Part shown: piece by piece, positions 24,590 through 35,046 of the stretch
Layout of the letters: every line of letters starts with the position of its first letter
Numbering within the stretch: the stretch's first letter is position 1
DNA from: Alnus glutinosa
Taxonomy: Eukaryota > Streptophyta > Magnoliopsida > Fagales > Betulaceae
Assembly: GCF_958979055.1 (NCBI RefSeq)
Contig: NC_084890.1
Coordinates: 31,913,116 to 31,977,115 of the forward strand
Length of the DNA: 64,000 nt
Direction: 5' to 3'
Made by a program: the position numbers and the translations under genes
The notes under the pieces: model-generated
What the model saw: the letters and a program-made list of their open reading frames with translations, nothing else
Told to the model about the DNA's origin: nothing
Databases searched by the model: none

Positions 24590-25083
24590 GTTCTTTTTCT
24601 CTCCTTTCACCGGGACACAGTGAGGCAGAGGGAGAGAGTGGGTTTGAGAGGGGGGAGATCGGGAGAGTGAGATCAGGGGAGAGAGTGAAACAGAGAGAGA
24701 GATGATTTCGGAGAGAGAGAGAGAGGATCCGATCGACGGTGAGCCAGCGCCGAAGGAGCAAGTCCGGTTATGGGTCGCACACCCGGTGGCTGGAGGTGCG
24801 ATTTTCGGTGGCCAGAACCGACTTCCGGCGAGGCAGGGACGGTCCGAGAGGGGGAGATCGGGAGAGTGAGATCGGGGGAGAGAGTGAAACAGAGAGAGAG
24901 AGGATCCGAGACGGTGGGCCAGCGCCGGAGGAGCAGGTCCGGTTATGGGTCGTCGACCGGTGGCTGGAGGTGCGATTTTCGGTGGCCAGAACCGACTTCC
25001 GGCGAGGCTGGGACAGTCCGAGAGGGGGAGATCAGGAGAGTGAGATCGGGGGAGAGAGTGAAACAGAGAGAGAAAGAGAGATG

Positions 25084-25139
<56 letters not shown>

Positions 25140-25202
25140 ATCGGGGGAGAGAGTGAAACAGAGAGAGAGAGAGAGATGCTGTCGGAGAGAGAAAGAGAGA
25201 TG

Positions 25203-25237
<35 letters not shown>

Positions 25238-25310
25238 GAACAGAGAGAGGATCCGATCGCCGGAGAATTGACTTCCGGCGAGGCAGGGACGGTCCGGCAG
25301 TTGCTTTGCA
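24590..25310. repeat. GA-rich tandem duplication
   Basis: A unit containing GGAGGTGCGATTTTCGGTGG and GACTTCCGGCGAGG occurs at about 24757-24835 and again at about 24937-25015. A partial copy lies at about 25263-25290. The copies are separated by long (GA)n runs. The 194-codon and 128-codon plus-strand frames here are translations of this repeat (Arg/Glu runs) and match no family. Confidence 0.75.
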
Positions 25311-25779
25311 GACTGAACAGTAATTGGAGGCTTTGAGCTTTGCTTGTTGATTGATTTGAGAAATGGAGGTTTTGCTTGTGTGTGTTTTGTATATTTTCTT
25401 TTGGTGTAATATGCTGATGTGTCTGTTTTCTATTAGAGGGCATAAAGGACTTGGTTTCTGCCAAGTTCGAACTGAAGTTAGTCCCATTAATAAGTACTTG
25501 AGAAAAGAATTAAGTTTCTTAAGTGCAACAGTTTTGCCTAAAATAGCCGTAATTGCGCACAATTAAATGATGTGCGTGGCAGTATGTATACCGTTAAGTT
25601 AGATGCAACCTATCCGTGTACTAAAGCAAAAAAATTTGCTTGCCATAATTAGAGATCAATAAAGATTTCCTTTATTTAAAAAATTTTAAAAGTTTACAAA
25701 AAAAAAAAAAAGGAATATTATTGAAAAACCGATGGAGAGAAGTTATTCATGGTTAAGATTAATTTCTATAAGCCTAATA

Positions 25780-25815
<36 letters not shown>

Positions 25816-26331
25816 GATTTATATATTGCCCCACGATGAATATACTTTTGCAAACTGCAAAAATAAAAGGAAAAGGATGAGGCAAGGAACCAATTATTTT
25901 TCATGCTCAATCATTTTTTGTTGAGTCCTCATAATTATTCAAATATATATAATGCTCTCCCACATTTTAAAAACTTTCGTGCATCTGTTAATTGTTTTTT
26001 CTACATATTTGTGTTTCTCAGAGTCTTTTTAAAATAAACCAGGGATGTTTTTGAAATTATTTGTTGGTTAACATTATGAGATAGTTGTGAGAGAAAAATA
26101 TAGTTTCTAACATTACCTTATTTGTTTTATATTAATTAATATTAATTAGAAAAAAATACATTTACCCCTAGCTAAAAAAGATGGTAGTTGAAAGGGGATA
26201 AATGTAGTTAATCTTTAAAATTATGTTGTTAATGTAACTTATCAATATTCTACGAACTTAAAATTAATATATATTCAAATTTTCTATGTACTCTACCTTA
26301 CAGATGAATCTGTGCATATATTTTTTAGTAG
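25311..26331. other. Intergenic, no gene seen
   Basis: AT-rich, with a (TA)n microsatellite at about 25781-25813. Nothing else is recognised. Confidence 0.5.
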
Positions 26332-26631
26332 CCGTCATATATTTAGACTTTTGAAAGGACTTCATGTTATCACAGTTGGACATAAATGACATGATTGGTT
26401 CACAATTAGCATCAGGGATAGTTGCTCTTAATTTGAAAAGCTATTAATTAATATTTAACTATTATACTCTCTCTCTTCTTCTTTTTTTTTCTTTATTTTT
26501 TTGGCGATTTAATTTCATTATTTTTAAATATTTCTACACACACCAAAAAAAAAAAAAGGGTAGCAAGAGAAGGTCCGTAAAGAAGAGTCATTTATGGGTG
26601 TAATAGATGTCAAAAAAAAAGGATATAGTTA
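26332..26631. repeat. Duplicated ankyrin-gene 3' flank, distal half (copy D)
   Basis: Collinear with 57235-57560, the 3' flank of copy C. Shared segments include CATGATTGGTTCACAATTAG and GTGTAATAGATGTCAAA. The match stops at 26631 and resumes at 31582, which marks the insertion between them. Confidence 0.75.
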
Positions 26632-27070
26632 GATCATTAGCAGCAGTCTTTTTATATTATTCACTTTCTTAAATATGAAAAAAATTTCAATAAAAGCATA
26701 AAAAAATACCCCTACATCAGACACCCTATATATACATATCTTGGTTGAGAATCTACGATAACCATATAAATATATATGGTTACCGTAGATTTCTAACCTA
26801 TTATTTTAATAAAAAAAATCAATTTCTCTCCTCTCTCCTCCTCCTCCGGTCCTCCATCATCTCCCCCTCAATTCCACCATCGACCTTCCTCACCAGCTCA
26901 CCCTTTCTCAATCCCCACAAACCCATTTTCCGACCACGTCTCCACAGCTCAAACTCAATTAAAATCTGGAAGGTTGCAGTCCCTGAAGGATTACCATTGG
27001 CAGTGACTTTGAGCCTAGCTTTTGCAATGAAAATATTGATGGATGAAAGGGCTCTTGTGAGGCATCTATC

Positions 27071-27749
27071 TGTTGGAAAAGTGACTTGATTTATCAAGTC
27101 TTACGTTGGCCCCCCATCTCTTTTCATTATTTGTTTTCTTTCTTCTCTCTCCCATGTGTTGTCTCTTGGCCTTTATTCTCTTTGTCTCTTGGCCTTTATT
27201 CTCTTTCGGTGGAGTAGGCCACTAAAAGAAAAGAAAAGCCACAAAATGAGGAGCTATGTTTTTTTCTTCTTTTAATATTCGGCCCTTTGGAGACAATTGA
27301 GTGTGCGAGACAGAGAAGAGAAGAGAAAGAAGAAGAGGTCCTGCGGCAGTGTCTCTCCAGAAGCAGTGTTTCGGCAGCAGCTCATTTGGAAAGAGATAAG
27401 TCCCATTTTGTTATCTCACTTGTATTTTCTCATAATTTGTAGTGCCATTTAAGGGCTTAGAGAATTAGAGAAAGCTTTTCTCTTTTGTGTATTAATTCTC
27501 TTTTGTGTGAGAGTGAGATTTGGGTGTATTGGGGCTTTTGGGTTTTGAGCGGTTGCTCTTTGTATTGCACTTTGTACTCCATCCTTTGTTAGTGGATTTC
27601 TCCTGGATCGTCTCCGCCAGTGGATGTAGGCTAGTTAGGCCGAACCACTTAAATCTTGGTGTCTCTTGAGTTTGTGTTGTGGATATTTGCTATTCTGTTA
27701 TTTTTCTGCTTCATTGGTGATCTTGGAATAATTTGTTTTTGCCCCAACA
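27071..27749 (+). repeat. 5' LTR of gag-only element
   Basis: 679 bp, TGTTGG..CCAACA. It should carry the element's promoter. Confidence 0.93.
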
Positions 27750-27783
27750 ACTGGTATCAGAGCCTGGATCTTTATTTTGCGGG

Positions 27784-28599
27784 ATGGTTACTGCAAAATT
27801 TGAAGTAGAAAAATTTAATGGTCAGAATAGTTTCAGTTTATGGAGACTCAAGATGAGGGCTTTGTTACGACAACAAGGTTTGGCGAAGATTTTGGATGAC
27901 GATGTGTCATCAACATCAACGGAGGATATGAAGGAATTTGATGAAAAAGCCCATAGTGCAATTTTGTTATCTCTTTCAGATGGAGTTTTGAGAGAGGTTG
28001 CCGATGAAGAAACTGCTGCTGGACTTTGGAAGAAGTTGGAGAACCTGTACATGAAGAAGTCTCTCACTAACCGGTTGTATTTGAAGCAACGGTTATATAC
28101 CCTCAAGATGAAGGAAGGTATGCCTCTTTGTGATCATCTGGATGACTTTAATAGAATTGTTTTGGATCTGAAAAATATTGATGTTAAAGTAGATGATGAG
28201 GATCAAGCCTTGATTTTGTTGTGTTCACTACCAAATTTGTTTGAGAATTTTGTTAGTTCAATGTTGTACGGTAGAGATACCATCTCCTTAGCTGATGTTA
28301 AATCTGCTTTGAATTCTATGGAGTTGAGGACAAGATTGAATGGAAAAGGTAGTGATAACCAGGCTGAGGGTGTATTTGTTTGTGGTCGTTTGAAAAATCG
28401 CTCTAGTTCTAGAGGTCGATCCAGTGAGAGAGACTTGGGAGGCCAATCTAAGTCCAAGAAGAATGTTCAGTGTTACTATTGCAAAAATTATGGACATTAT
28501 AAATCCGAGTGTCCGAAGTTGAAAAATAAAGAGGATGGTGGTTCCTCTTCTGTGGCTGGTGTTATCGAAGAAAATTCTGAGGATTCAGAATTTCTATGA
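27784..28599 (+). CDS. gag: Copia Gag polyprotein (gag-only)
   Basis: 271 codons from ATG at 27784 (MVTAKFEVEKFNGQNSFSLW), the usual Copia Gag start. A capsid-like helical region follows with LWKKLENLYMKKSLTNRLYL. Near the C-terminus is a CCHC zinc knuckle, CYYCKNYGHYKSEC (about residues 230-243). It ends EDSEFL, then TGA. Gag forms the virus-like particle and binds element RNA. The frame is fully open, with no stop or frameshift, in keeping with recent activity. An upstream in-frame start at 27733 lies partly in the LTR and is less likely. Confidence 0.9.
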   Translation: MVTAKFEVEKFNGQNSFSLWRLKMRALLRQQGLAKILDDDVSSTSTEDMKEFDEKAHSAILLSLSDGVLREVADEETAAGLWKKLENLYMKKSLTNRLYLKQRLYTLKMKEGMPLCDHLDDFNRIVLDLKNIDVKVDDEDQALILLCSLPNLFENFVSSMLYGRDTISLADVKSALNSMELRTRLNGKGSDNQAEGVFVCGRLKNRSSSRGRSSERDLGGQSKSKKNVQCYYCKNYGHYKSECPKLKNKEDGGSSSVAGVIEENSEDSEFL

Positions 28600-28800
28600 G
28601 AATGTTCGACATATACCAGATTTGATTTCTTTGGGCATTTTGGACTCCTTTGGAAGGTGGAGTCATTCGGGTTAGCAAAGGTCCCTTGGTTGTGATGCAA
28701 GGTAACAAGGTTGATGGCCTATATTTTCTTCAGGTTAGTACAGTGTGTTTTGATTATCAAGTTCAAGAGGTGCTTGGACTTGATTTGTATTTGTAACTTG
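28600..28800 (+). pseudogene. Remnant of GAG-pre-integrase region
   Basis: In pieces the translation gives VRHIPDLISLGILDSFG, then GVIRVSKGPLVVMQGNKVDG and LYFLQ. This is the stretch between protease and integrase of Copia pol. Everything else of pol (protease active site, integrase, RT, RNase H) is deleted. A diverged tandem duplication with core ATTATCAAGTTCAAGAGG follows (about 28741-28880). Confidence 0.75.
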
Positions 28801-28967
28801 TGATCGGCACCACAGTGTGTTTTTTTTTAATTATCAAGTTCAAGAGGCGCTTGGACTTGATTTGTATTTGAAATTTGTAATTGCCCTTCGGGGTGTTGGA
28901 GGAAACGGTATGAGGAGTTTTTTTTTTTGTGTTGAGGACTTGATGAAATTCAAGTCAAGGTGGAGAT

Positions 28968-29646
28968 TGTTGGAAAAGTGACTTGATTTATCAAGTCTTA
29001 CGTTGGCCCCCCATCTCTTTTCATTATTTGTTTTCTTTCTTCTCTCTCCCATGTGTTGTCTCTTGGCCTTTATTCTCTTTGTCTCTTGGCCTTTATTCTC
29101 TTTCGGTGGAGTAGGCCACTAAAAGAAAAGAAAAGCCACAAAATGAGGAGCTATGTTTTTTTCTTCTTTTAATATTCGGCCCTTTGGAGACAATTGAGTG
29201 TGCGAGACAGAGAAGAGAAGAGAAAGAAGAAGAGGTCCTGCGGCAGTGTCTCTCCAGAAGCAGTGTTTCGGCAGCAGCTCATTTGGAAAGAGATAAGTCC
29301 CATTTTGTTATCTCACTTGTATTTTCTCATAATTTGTAGTGCCATTTAAGGGCTTAGAGAATTAGAGAAAGCTTTTCTCTTTTGTGTATTAATTCTCTTT
29401 TGTGTGAGAGTGAGATTTGGGTGTATTGGGGCTTTTGGGTTTTGAGCGGTTGCTCTTTGTATTGCACTTTGTACTCCATCCTTTGTTAGTGGATTTCTCC
29501 TGGATCGTCTCCGCCAGTGGATGTAGGCTAGTTAGGCCGAACCACTTAAATCTTGGTGTCTCTTGAGTTTGTGTTGTGGATATTTGCTATTCTGTTATTT
29601 TTCTGCTTCATTGGTGATCTTGGAATAATTTGTTTTTGCCCCAACA
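28968..29646 (+). repeat. 3' LTR of gag-only element
   Basis: 679 bp, no difference from the 5' LTR seen by eye. Confidence 0.93.
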
Positions 29647-30202
29647 CTATCCGCACGTGAAACAATGGGTTCTGCTAGTTGTATTTGCACGGATAAGACA
29701 GGAACATTGACCACAAACCCTATGGTGGTTGAAAAAAAATGTCTCTGAAAAAATTATGGAGGTAATGCCAGTGATGACGTGTTGAAATCGGAAATATCTG
29801 GAAGAGTTCTAGGCATCCTATTGCAGGCTATATTTCAAAATACTGGCTCCGAAGTGGTTAAGGATGAAAGTGGTAAGGATGCCATTTTGGGAACACCAAC
29901 AGAATCAGCACTCATGATCAGCAATCAATAAAAACCTTGATAGCTTCTGCACCTTTTGTGTGTCTCTCTCGGTCGCTTGGCAAAATAAGGTGAAGATGTA
30001 CTTTTTGACTGTCTGGTCAATCCCAGCTAATCTACAGTCTACACATGTCCCCATGCGGACGAACCTTCAACCACTGATTTGCACTTCTCTTTGTGCGTTT
30101 TATATTAATTTAGTTACATTTTTACTTGCTTTTTTTTTCTTTTTCTGTATTTTCGTTGACAGAAAGTGTTTTGGTTGTAATCTTTACATTTAGTTGGGAA
30201 AA

Positions 30203-30204
30203 AA

Positions 30205-30256
<52 letters not shown>
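30203..30256. repeat. (TA)n(GA)n compound microsatellite
   Basis: About 12 TA units run directly into about 13 GA units. Confidence 0.9.
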
Positions 30257-30259
<3 letters not shown>

Positions 30260-30309
30260 AAGAAGAAGAAAAGAAAAGAAAAGCAAAAAAAAAATAAATA
30301 AATAAAAAA

Positions 30310-30690
30310 TTCTTGGCCCATTGATGGCTCAATTTTCCAATTTCTTGTTTGTGACAAATGTTCAAAGGCCCAAGCCCATTTAAGCCTTTTGTTGGCTCCT
30401 TTCTCTTTGGCCAATTGTTGACCCAATTTCAAGTTTGCGACAAATGTTCAAAGGCCCAAGTCCATTTAAGCCATTTTGTGGCTCCTTTCTCTTTGGCCCA
30501 TTGTTGGCTCAATTTCAAGCTTGAGGCAAATGTTCAAAGGCTCAAGCCCATTTAAGCTCTTTGCTGGTTTTTTCTCTTTGACCCATTGTTGGCCCAATTT
30601 TTAGCTTAAGACAAATGTTCAAAGGCCCAATCCCTTTTCAAGCCCTTTGTAGGCGATTTTCTTGGCCCATAATTGGCCATACGCTTGGCC
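30310..30690. repeat. Minisatellite, about 85-bp unit, four copies
   Basis: Diverged units each contain GACAAATGTTCAAAGGCCCA, CCATTTAAGCC and CTCTTTGGCCCATTGTTGG. Starts are near 30338, 30423, 30508 and 30594. No coding is credible. Confidence 0.8.
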
Positions 30691-30699
30691 TTGAGGTAC

Positions 30700-31227
30700 A
30701 GTTTGAAAACTTGGGCCAATCCAAAAAAAAAAAAAAAAAACAAATAGATGATGAGAAGCAATAGACAAATTGAAAGAAGTTCCTCCCATCAATTTGCTGA
30801 ACATATTAGAGAATAAATTTGCAGCATGCCATCCAGCAAGTCAGCAAGCCACCCACGCCACGCAAGCCACTCCTAAAATCTTCCAAACAGAAATCAACAC
30901 CGCACCAGTCAGATGAGCACGACTGCCAAAAGTTATCCATGGATGTAAAGAGCAGCAAATCATCAAGAATCAACACATCAGCAACTCAGCCCATTCTCTG
31001 ATCTCTTGTCATCAGAGAACCATACTCACAATCTTTCAACCCATACCTACATTCATCTTCTCCCTTTGTACTCTAGTCTTTACCCTTTCTTAAGTCTTTA
31101 TATTGGCGTATCTTGTAACCAAAATATGGAATGAAAATCAGCAAGATGTAGTCCTTTACTTACCATGTGTTCTCCTCTTCTCCTTCTTCCTTTCTCTGTT
31201 TTCTGTATTTCCTTTATTTTCCAACAG
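30700..31227 (+). mobile_element. LTR-like remnant
   Basis: The segment ends TTATTTTCCAACA and contains a CT-rich leader and a GAATGAAAATCAGC stretch, like the R-U5 part of a Copia LTR. The left end was not found. It lies inside the TTA-flanked insertion. The call is tentative. Confidence 0.35.
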
Positions 31228-31581
31228 CTTTTGGGGGGCAATTTTGATGCCCATGCCAGCGCAGAGAATTTAAGATACTTAAGGTTGAGAATTTCAATTC
31301 AGTGAGGAAGATGTCGGTGCTTGTTGCTCTTCTTGATGGAGGACGGAGAAGATGGGTTTTGAGAGAAGACGGAGTAGACGAGAGGAAAGAATAAAAAAAT
31401 AAAAGTAGGAAAGAGAAAAAAAAATAATAAAATAAAAGTAAAAAAAAAAATATTTAATTGGTAGAAGGAAAATTAAAGGAATTTATTATGAGGTGTTTTT
31501 TTTTTTTATAGGGAAGTAAAAATTAATTTTATTTTCTAAATTTAAAAAAAAATAATTGAGTGTCTGCTACTAATTATGGTC

Positions 31582-31903
31582 TTATAGCATCAGTGAATCA
31601 CTTAATAAATTGAAGTCTATATACTAAATGACGACAGCTTCACTACAATTAACACAGACACACAGTTGTGGGTTCATAAAGCAAAAACAATGCGAATATG
31701 TATAGTTAAGAAGAAAATCAATCCGAAGTCTTTATTTGCTCAATTCTTTCCATGGCCTTCCTTGTTCAACATCCCCCTTTCGTGAACCTCCGACAATTTT
31801 CCTTCATTTTCATTTGTTTTGCATTTCATGTTTTCGACTGATGAATTTCCCAATCGGCATCTTCCGCTAGAAAAGTCTATGTTTATATGGCTGAAAAAGA
31901 AAT
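31582..31903. repeat. Duplicated ankyrin-gene 3' flank, proximal half (copy D)
   Basis: Collinear with 57560-57855 downstream of copy C. Both contain GACAGCTTCACTACAATTAA and CAGACACACAGTTG, followed by the conserved 3' end of the PGG gene. Confidence 0.8.
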
Positions 31904-32678
31904 TTAGACATGCATGTATGTTGAGAGGAATGTATCAACCCAAAGTTTACGATGTAGCAGAACAAATGAAGCAACTGGGACAGTAGCCAAAGTGTTACGT
32001 ACAACAACAGGAGCCCATGCCCTTGCTCTGTTATACATCAAAAAGCAAGTTGCGGTGAAGGCTACCATCATACCTGCCAAGGGGATGAAGAGTGTGGCAA
32101 GTCCAAACGCCAACTTTAAAGGTAATGACTTAAAGAAATCCACTTCCGAATAACTTGACGTGGGATTTGACAAGAAAAATACTATTGAAGTCGGAAAGAA
32201 ACACAAAAATTATATTATATTATCACTCACCGTAAACCACAATAACTCTCATTGCATTTGAAGGGCTACTCCAGCTGATACGATATTTAGTCGATCTAAA
32301 GGAGGCAATTGTCCAGCTAAATGAAGCAAGTTATCCTCATATGTGAAAGTACAATAGGGTGCAATGCTCTCCTTGTTAATACCTATCTCAAGTATTAGAT
32401 TGAACACAGTCTTGTGCCGACATAAAATAGCAATGTGAAATATAAATGCTCATCTTACTTTCGTCTTGTTGCCATATAAGGTCAGGATAAGAGCGTAGAA
32501 GTATAATAAGAAATTCAACATTTCCAACTTTTGCAACTTCAAAAATTAAAGCCATATGACTGGTAACCAAGTTTGATGACAACTGTTTGTATGGAATTCC
32601 AACCATTTGCCAAAGTTCTTGAACTAATTGACGGGCTAATGTCTTTACCAAAGCTTGTTATAGATCCCTTCGAACCTC
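31904..32678 (-). pseudogene. Ankyrin-PGG copy D, deletion pseudogene
   Basis: The exon-4 part (32678-32228) reads TLARQLVQELWQMVGIPY and VAKVGNVEFLIILLRSYPDL. It then loses frame where the paralogs have FHIAILYRHKSVFNLIYE. It is joined near 32215 to the 3' half of exon 5 (SNPTSSYSEVDFFKSLPLKL, then GLATLFIPLAGMMVAFTATC). The exon 4/5 intron tail and the first part of exon 5, with the PGG helix, are deleted. Exons 1-3 are also missing: intron-3-like sequence at about 33060-33240 runs straight into the gene-leader sequence at about 33260. It cannot encode a working protein. Confidence 0.85.
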
Positions 32679-33450
32679 GTGGTAATAAAAAAATTACTAA
32701 ATCTATATAATTATTTTAGAAATATCCCAAATAAGAAATGATATTGAAAGTTTTATAAAAAAAAAAAAAAAATTCATGGATTATAAGTGAAGTTTTCTCT
32801 AAAATAAAAGTGCAAAGATAACTAAATTAATTAACCATTAAATGCGGTAACGGGTGTCCTAATATATTGTTGACTTCTTCTGAACATATGTTTTGTCTTT
32901 GCATAGCTTGACTTTGAATCTCTTCTATCTTTTGAATTTAAGTAAAAAGAAATAAGAGCTTTTGCCAAAAAATAAAAACACTACCCTATATGTTCTTGTG
33001 TGTGTATAAAAGAAACGGTTACAAGTACGTATTACAATAGATTGAGACATATAAAACAGAAACTAGCTAACTTATCTCATAGAATTTTCCATAGTTTAGA
33101 AGATATCATATATGTAATGATTTGATGAAATCAAATAAGAGCATTTTCAGATGCCAAGGTAATTTGAGTAAAATTGTCATCATGCATGTTGTGATATATT
33201 AATGTAATAAATTAAAAGAACAACTTAGGAAATTTCGAATATATATATATATATAAAATTTCGTATACGGAAATAAGATGAGATAGAAAATAAACAAAAA
33301 TTAATACATAATCAATCTGATAATATATATATATATATATATAAAAAAAAAAATTAGGTGAGTAGATCTTGAAGAGTGACGGCGCGCGGCTACGAAAAGT
33401 TGCTTTATATTTTATATCCATCTATGTGACATCAAAAAATTCTCTATTTT
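32679..33450. other. Residual intron 3 and leader of copy D
   Basis: Matches intron 3 of copies B and C (for example GAGTAAAATTGTCATCA). Near 33260 it matches the leader upstream of copy C (AGATGAGATAGAAAATAAA). The exons that should lie between are gone. TA runs lie at 33239-33254 and 33323-33341. Confidence 0.6.
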
Positions 33451-33479
33451 AATTTGGAATAATTTAAGTTTACGCATAA

Positions 33480-33760
33480 TGATGATTTATAATGGTAATT
33501 ATTGTGTTCAAAGATTAAATGTTAAAGTGTCTCATAATGTTAAGAGATACATAACTTGAAAACTTTATAAGTTATGGTGTCCCCTTCTCTCTCAAGGCTT
33601 TTTAGAGAGAGGATTGAGCCTTCCCTCCTGTTGTCGCTCTGTTGCAATAAACGTGTTTGGATAATAGTGTTATGCGTGAGGGGGCGTGTTAAGTGTTTCT
33701 CTTTCCTAAAGCGTCTTTCGTAAACTTTCATATGGTATCAGAGCTAGTTCTTTGGACAAT
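33480..33760 (+). mobile_element. LTR end with primer-binding site, remnant
   Basis: A segment ending ACTTTCA is followed by TATGGTATCAGAGCT (33731-33745), a Copia-type primer-binding site for initiator tRNA-Met. A related sequence with GAGATACATGACTTGGGCAC recurs at about 33846. No coding remains. Confidence 0.4.
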
Positions 33761-33936
33761 AATGTGTCTTTCCTTCTTGATATTGAACACGTGTTTAGCC
33801 AAAGTTGTCACGTGAAAGAGCGTGTTAAAGTATCACACATTCTCTAGAGATACATGACTTGGGCACTTTATAAACCATGCTGTTTCATTCTTTCTCACTA
33901 TGTCGTTTGAAAGTGAGTAAAGCTCATAAACTTTTA

Positions 33937-34160
33937 CAAGACCATGGAAAGAATTGAGCAAATAAAGACTTTGGATTGATTTTCTTCTTTAGTATATATA
34001 TTCGCATTGTTTTTTTGCTTTATGAACCCACAACTGTGTCTGTGTTAATTGTAGTGATGAAGCTGTCATTTAGTATAGACTTCGATTTATCAAGTGATTC
34101 CCTCGTACAACTATCCCTCTTTCTTTGACATCTATTACGTACACCCATGAATGACTCTCC
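33937..34160. repeat. Inverted orphan copy of ankyrin-gene 3' flank
   Basis: The reverse complement matches 57500-57740 (for example AACACAGACACAGTTGTGGG and AGAAAATCAATCCAAAGT). It is in opposite orientation to the gene cluster and lacks the TTA-flanked insertion found beside copy D. Confidence 0.75.
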
Positions 34161-34441
34161 CTATAAATACAGGCTTATGCCATTGTACGTACAGTCACTA
34201 TAAATACAGGCGGTTTCTGCCATTATACAGTCACTATAAAAAGGTCAAAAATAATTTTTACACAATATAAAAGGGCATAATATTTACAAGACAAAACACA
34301 TTGATAATGGTATATATAACTCAAGCATATGGTCCATGAATCCCACCAAGACACATCCCGAAGAGGTGTACCTTTTTTACTCTATATTTTTTCGATGCCA
34401 CATAAAATAAAATGGAAAATATGAAATCCTTTCATCACAGC

Positions 34442-34649
34442 TGTAACGACCCAAGGAAAAGCGCTAGCCACATCTGCGCTATCACCCCAAAAGGACTAGT
34501 CAATTTGAAGCTTCCTTAGAATCCATTATAAAGCCCAGTTTCACCTAGTAACTAGGCAATGTGAGACTTAGCACCCATGAATATCTATATAAACTACTCA
34601 CTCTATGTAAACTATTCATCTCTTCCCAATATGGGACCGGGGTGTTACA
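34442..34649 (+). mobile_element. TRIM-like solo LTR
   Basis: 208 bp, TGTAACGACCCAAGG..GGGGTGTTACA, flanked by a perfect 5-bp TSD, ACAGC (34437-34441 and 34650-34654). The small size and non-coding content fit a terminal-repeat-in-miniature LTR. No 5S-like domain was recognised. Confidence 0.85.
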
Positions 34650-34654
34650 ACAGC

Positions 34655-35046
34655 CATGACCTCACTGAACCTTTGTTTCACATCACTAACAAAAGAAGAT
34701 GATATATATACAACGGAAACTAAGTTTTAGGTGAAACACCGGAAAATTAAAAATATATACTAAAGTTTTCTGCTTCTTTTTATTTTATGGTATTTTTCAA
34801 ATAAATTATTAAGTCAATGCACCAAAACAAATAACATATGAAGTGTGTTTTTTCAAAAAAAAAAAAAATATGCACAAGTTGTCTGCGGAATTGAAAGAAG
34901 TCATTCCGTTGGCTTTTCGTCCAAAATTTTGGATGGAGAACTAATAAAATTTCTTTCTCTTTTTAATACGAAGAAAAATGATTTTTCTACGTCACATTAC
35001 TTTATATCAATCCTACGTCAAGACACTGATTCAGCTCGCACGTAGC
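34655..35046. other. Intergenic, no gene seen
   Basis: AT-rich; one short open frame (34845-35045) without recognisable similarity. Probably non-coding. Confidence 0.4.

Larger units (their letters stand above)
27071..29646 (+). mobile_element. Gag-only Copia-type LTR retrotransposon, complete with both LTRs
   Basis: 2576 bp flanked by a perfect TSD, CTATC (27066-27070 and 29647-29651). The LTRs are 27071-27749 and 28968-29646, both 679 bp, at a constant offset of 1897 with no mismatch or indel noticed by eye. They start TGTTGG and end CCAACA. The primer-binding site TGGTATCAGAGC (27752-27763) fits initiator tRNA-Met, and the polypurine tract is AAGGTGGAGAT (28957-28967). The interior has one gag gene and a scrap of pol. 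The rest of pol is absent, so it must rely on enzymes from another element. Confidence 0.93.
26965..29930 (+). pseudogene. Fragment of autoinhibited Ca2+-ATPase (ACA type), split by retrotransposon
   Basis: Coding pieces are 26965-27070 (KVAVPEGLPLAVTLSLAFAM and ALVRHLS) and 29647-29930 (SARETMGSASCICTDKTGTL, then TTNPMVVEK). CTDKTGTLT is the P-type ATPase phosphorylation site. VPEGLPLAVTLSLA is the membrane segment M4 of plasma-membrane-type plant Ca2+ pumps. After a frameshift the remainder gives LLQAIFQNTGSEVV and GTPTESAL. Only about 130 residues of a ~1000-residue pump are present and the reading is broken, so it is non-functional. The gag-only element sits between LS and the next codons, with CTATC duplicated. 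Confidence 0.85.
26632..31581. mobile_element. PIF/Harbinger-like insertion carrying a Ca2+-ATPase fragment
   Basis: The ends are inverted: left GATCATTAGCAGCAGTC, right (reverse complement) GACCATAATTAGTAGCAGAC. The insertion is flanked by TTA on both sides (26629-26631 and 31582-31584). Two paralogous 'empty sites' (57.55 kb and, inverted, near 34.1 kb) lack it, so it is an insertion of 4950 bp. About 2.58 kb of this is a nested gag-only LTR retrotransposon. No transposase is seen. The 3-bp TTA TSD suggests PIF/Harbinger; the imperfect TIRs make that assignment tentative. Confidence 0.6.

Noticed and set aside
24739..25323. 194-codon open frame
   Set aside because: Arg/Glu-rich translation of (GA)n and a tandem duplication, with open frames on both strands for the same reason.
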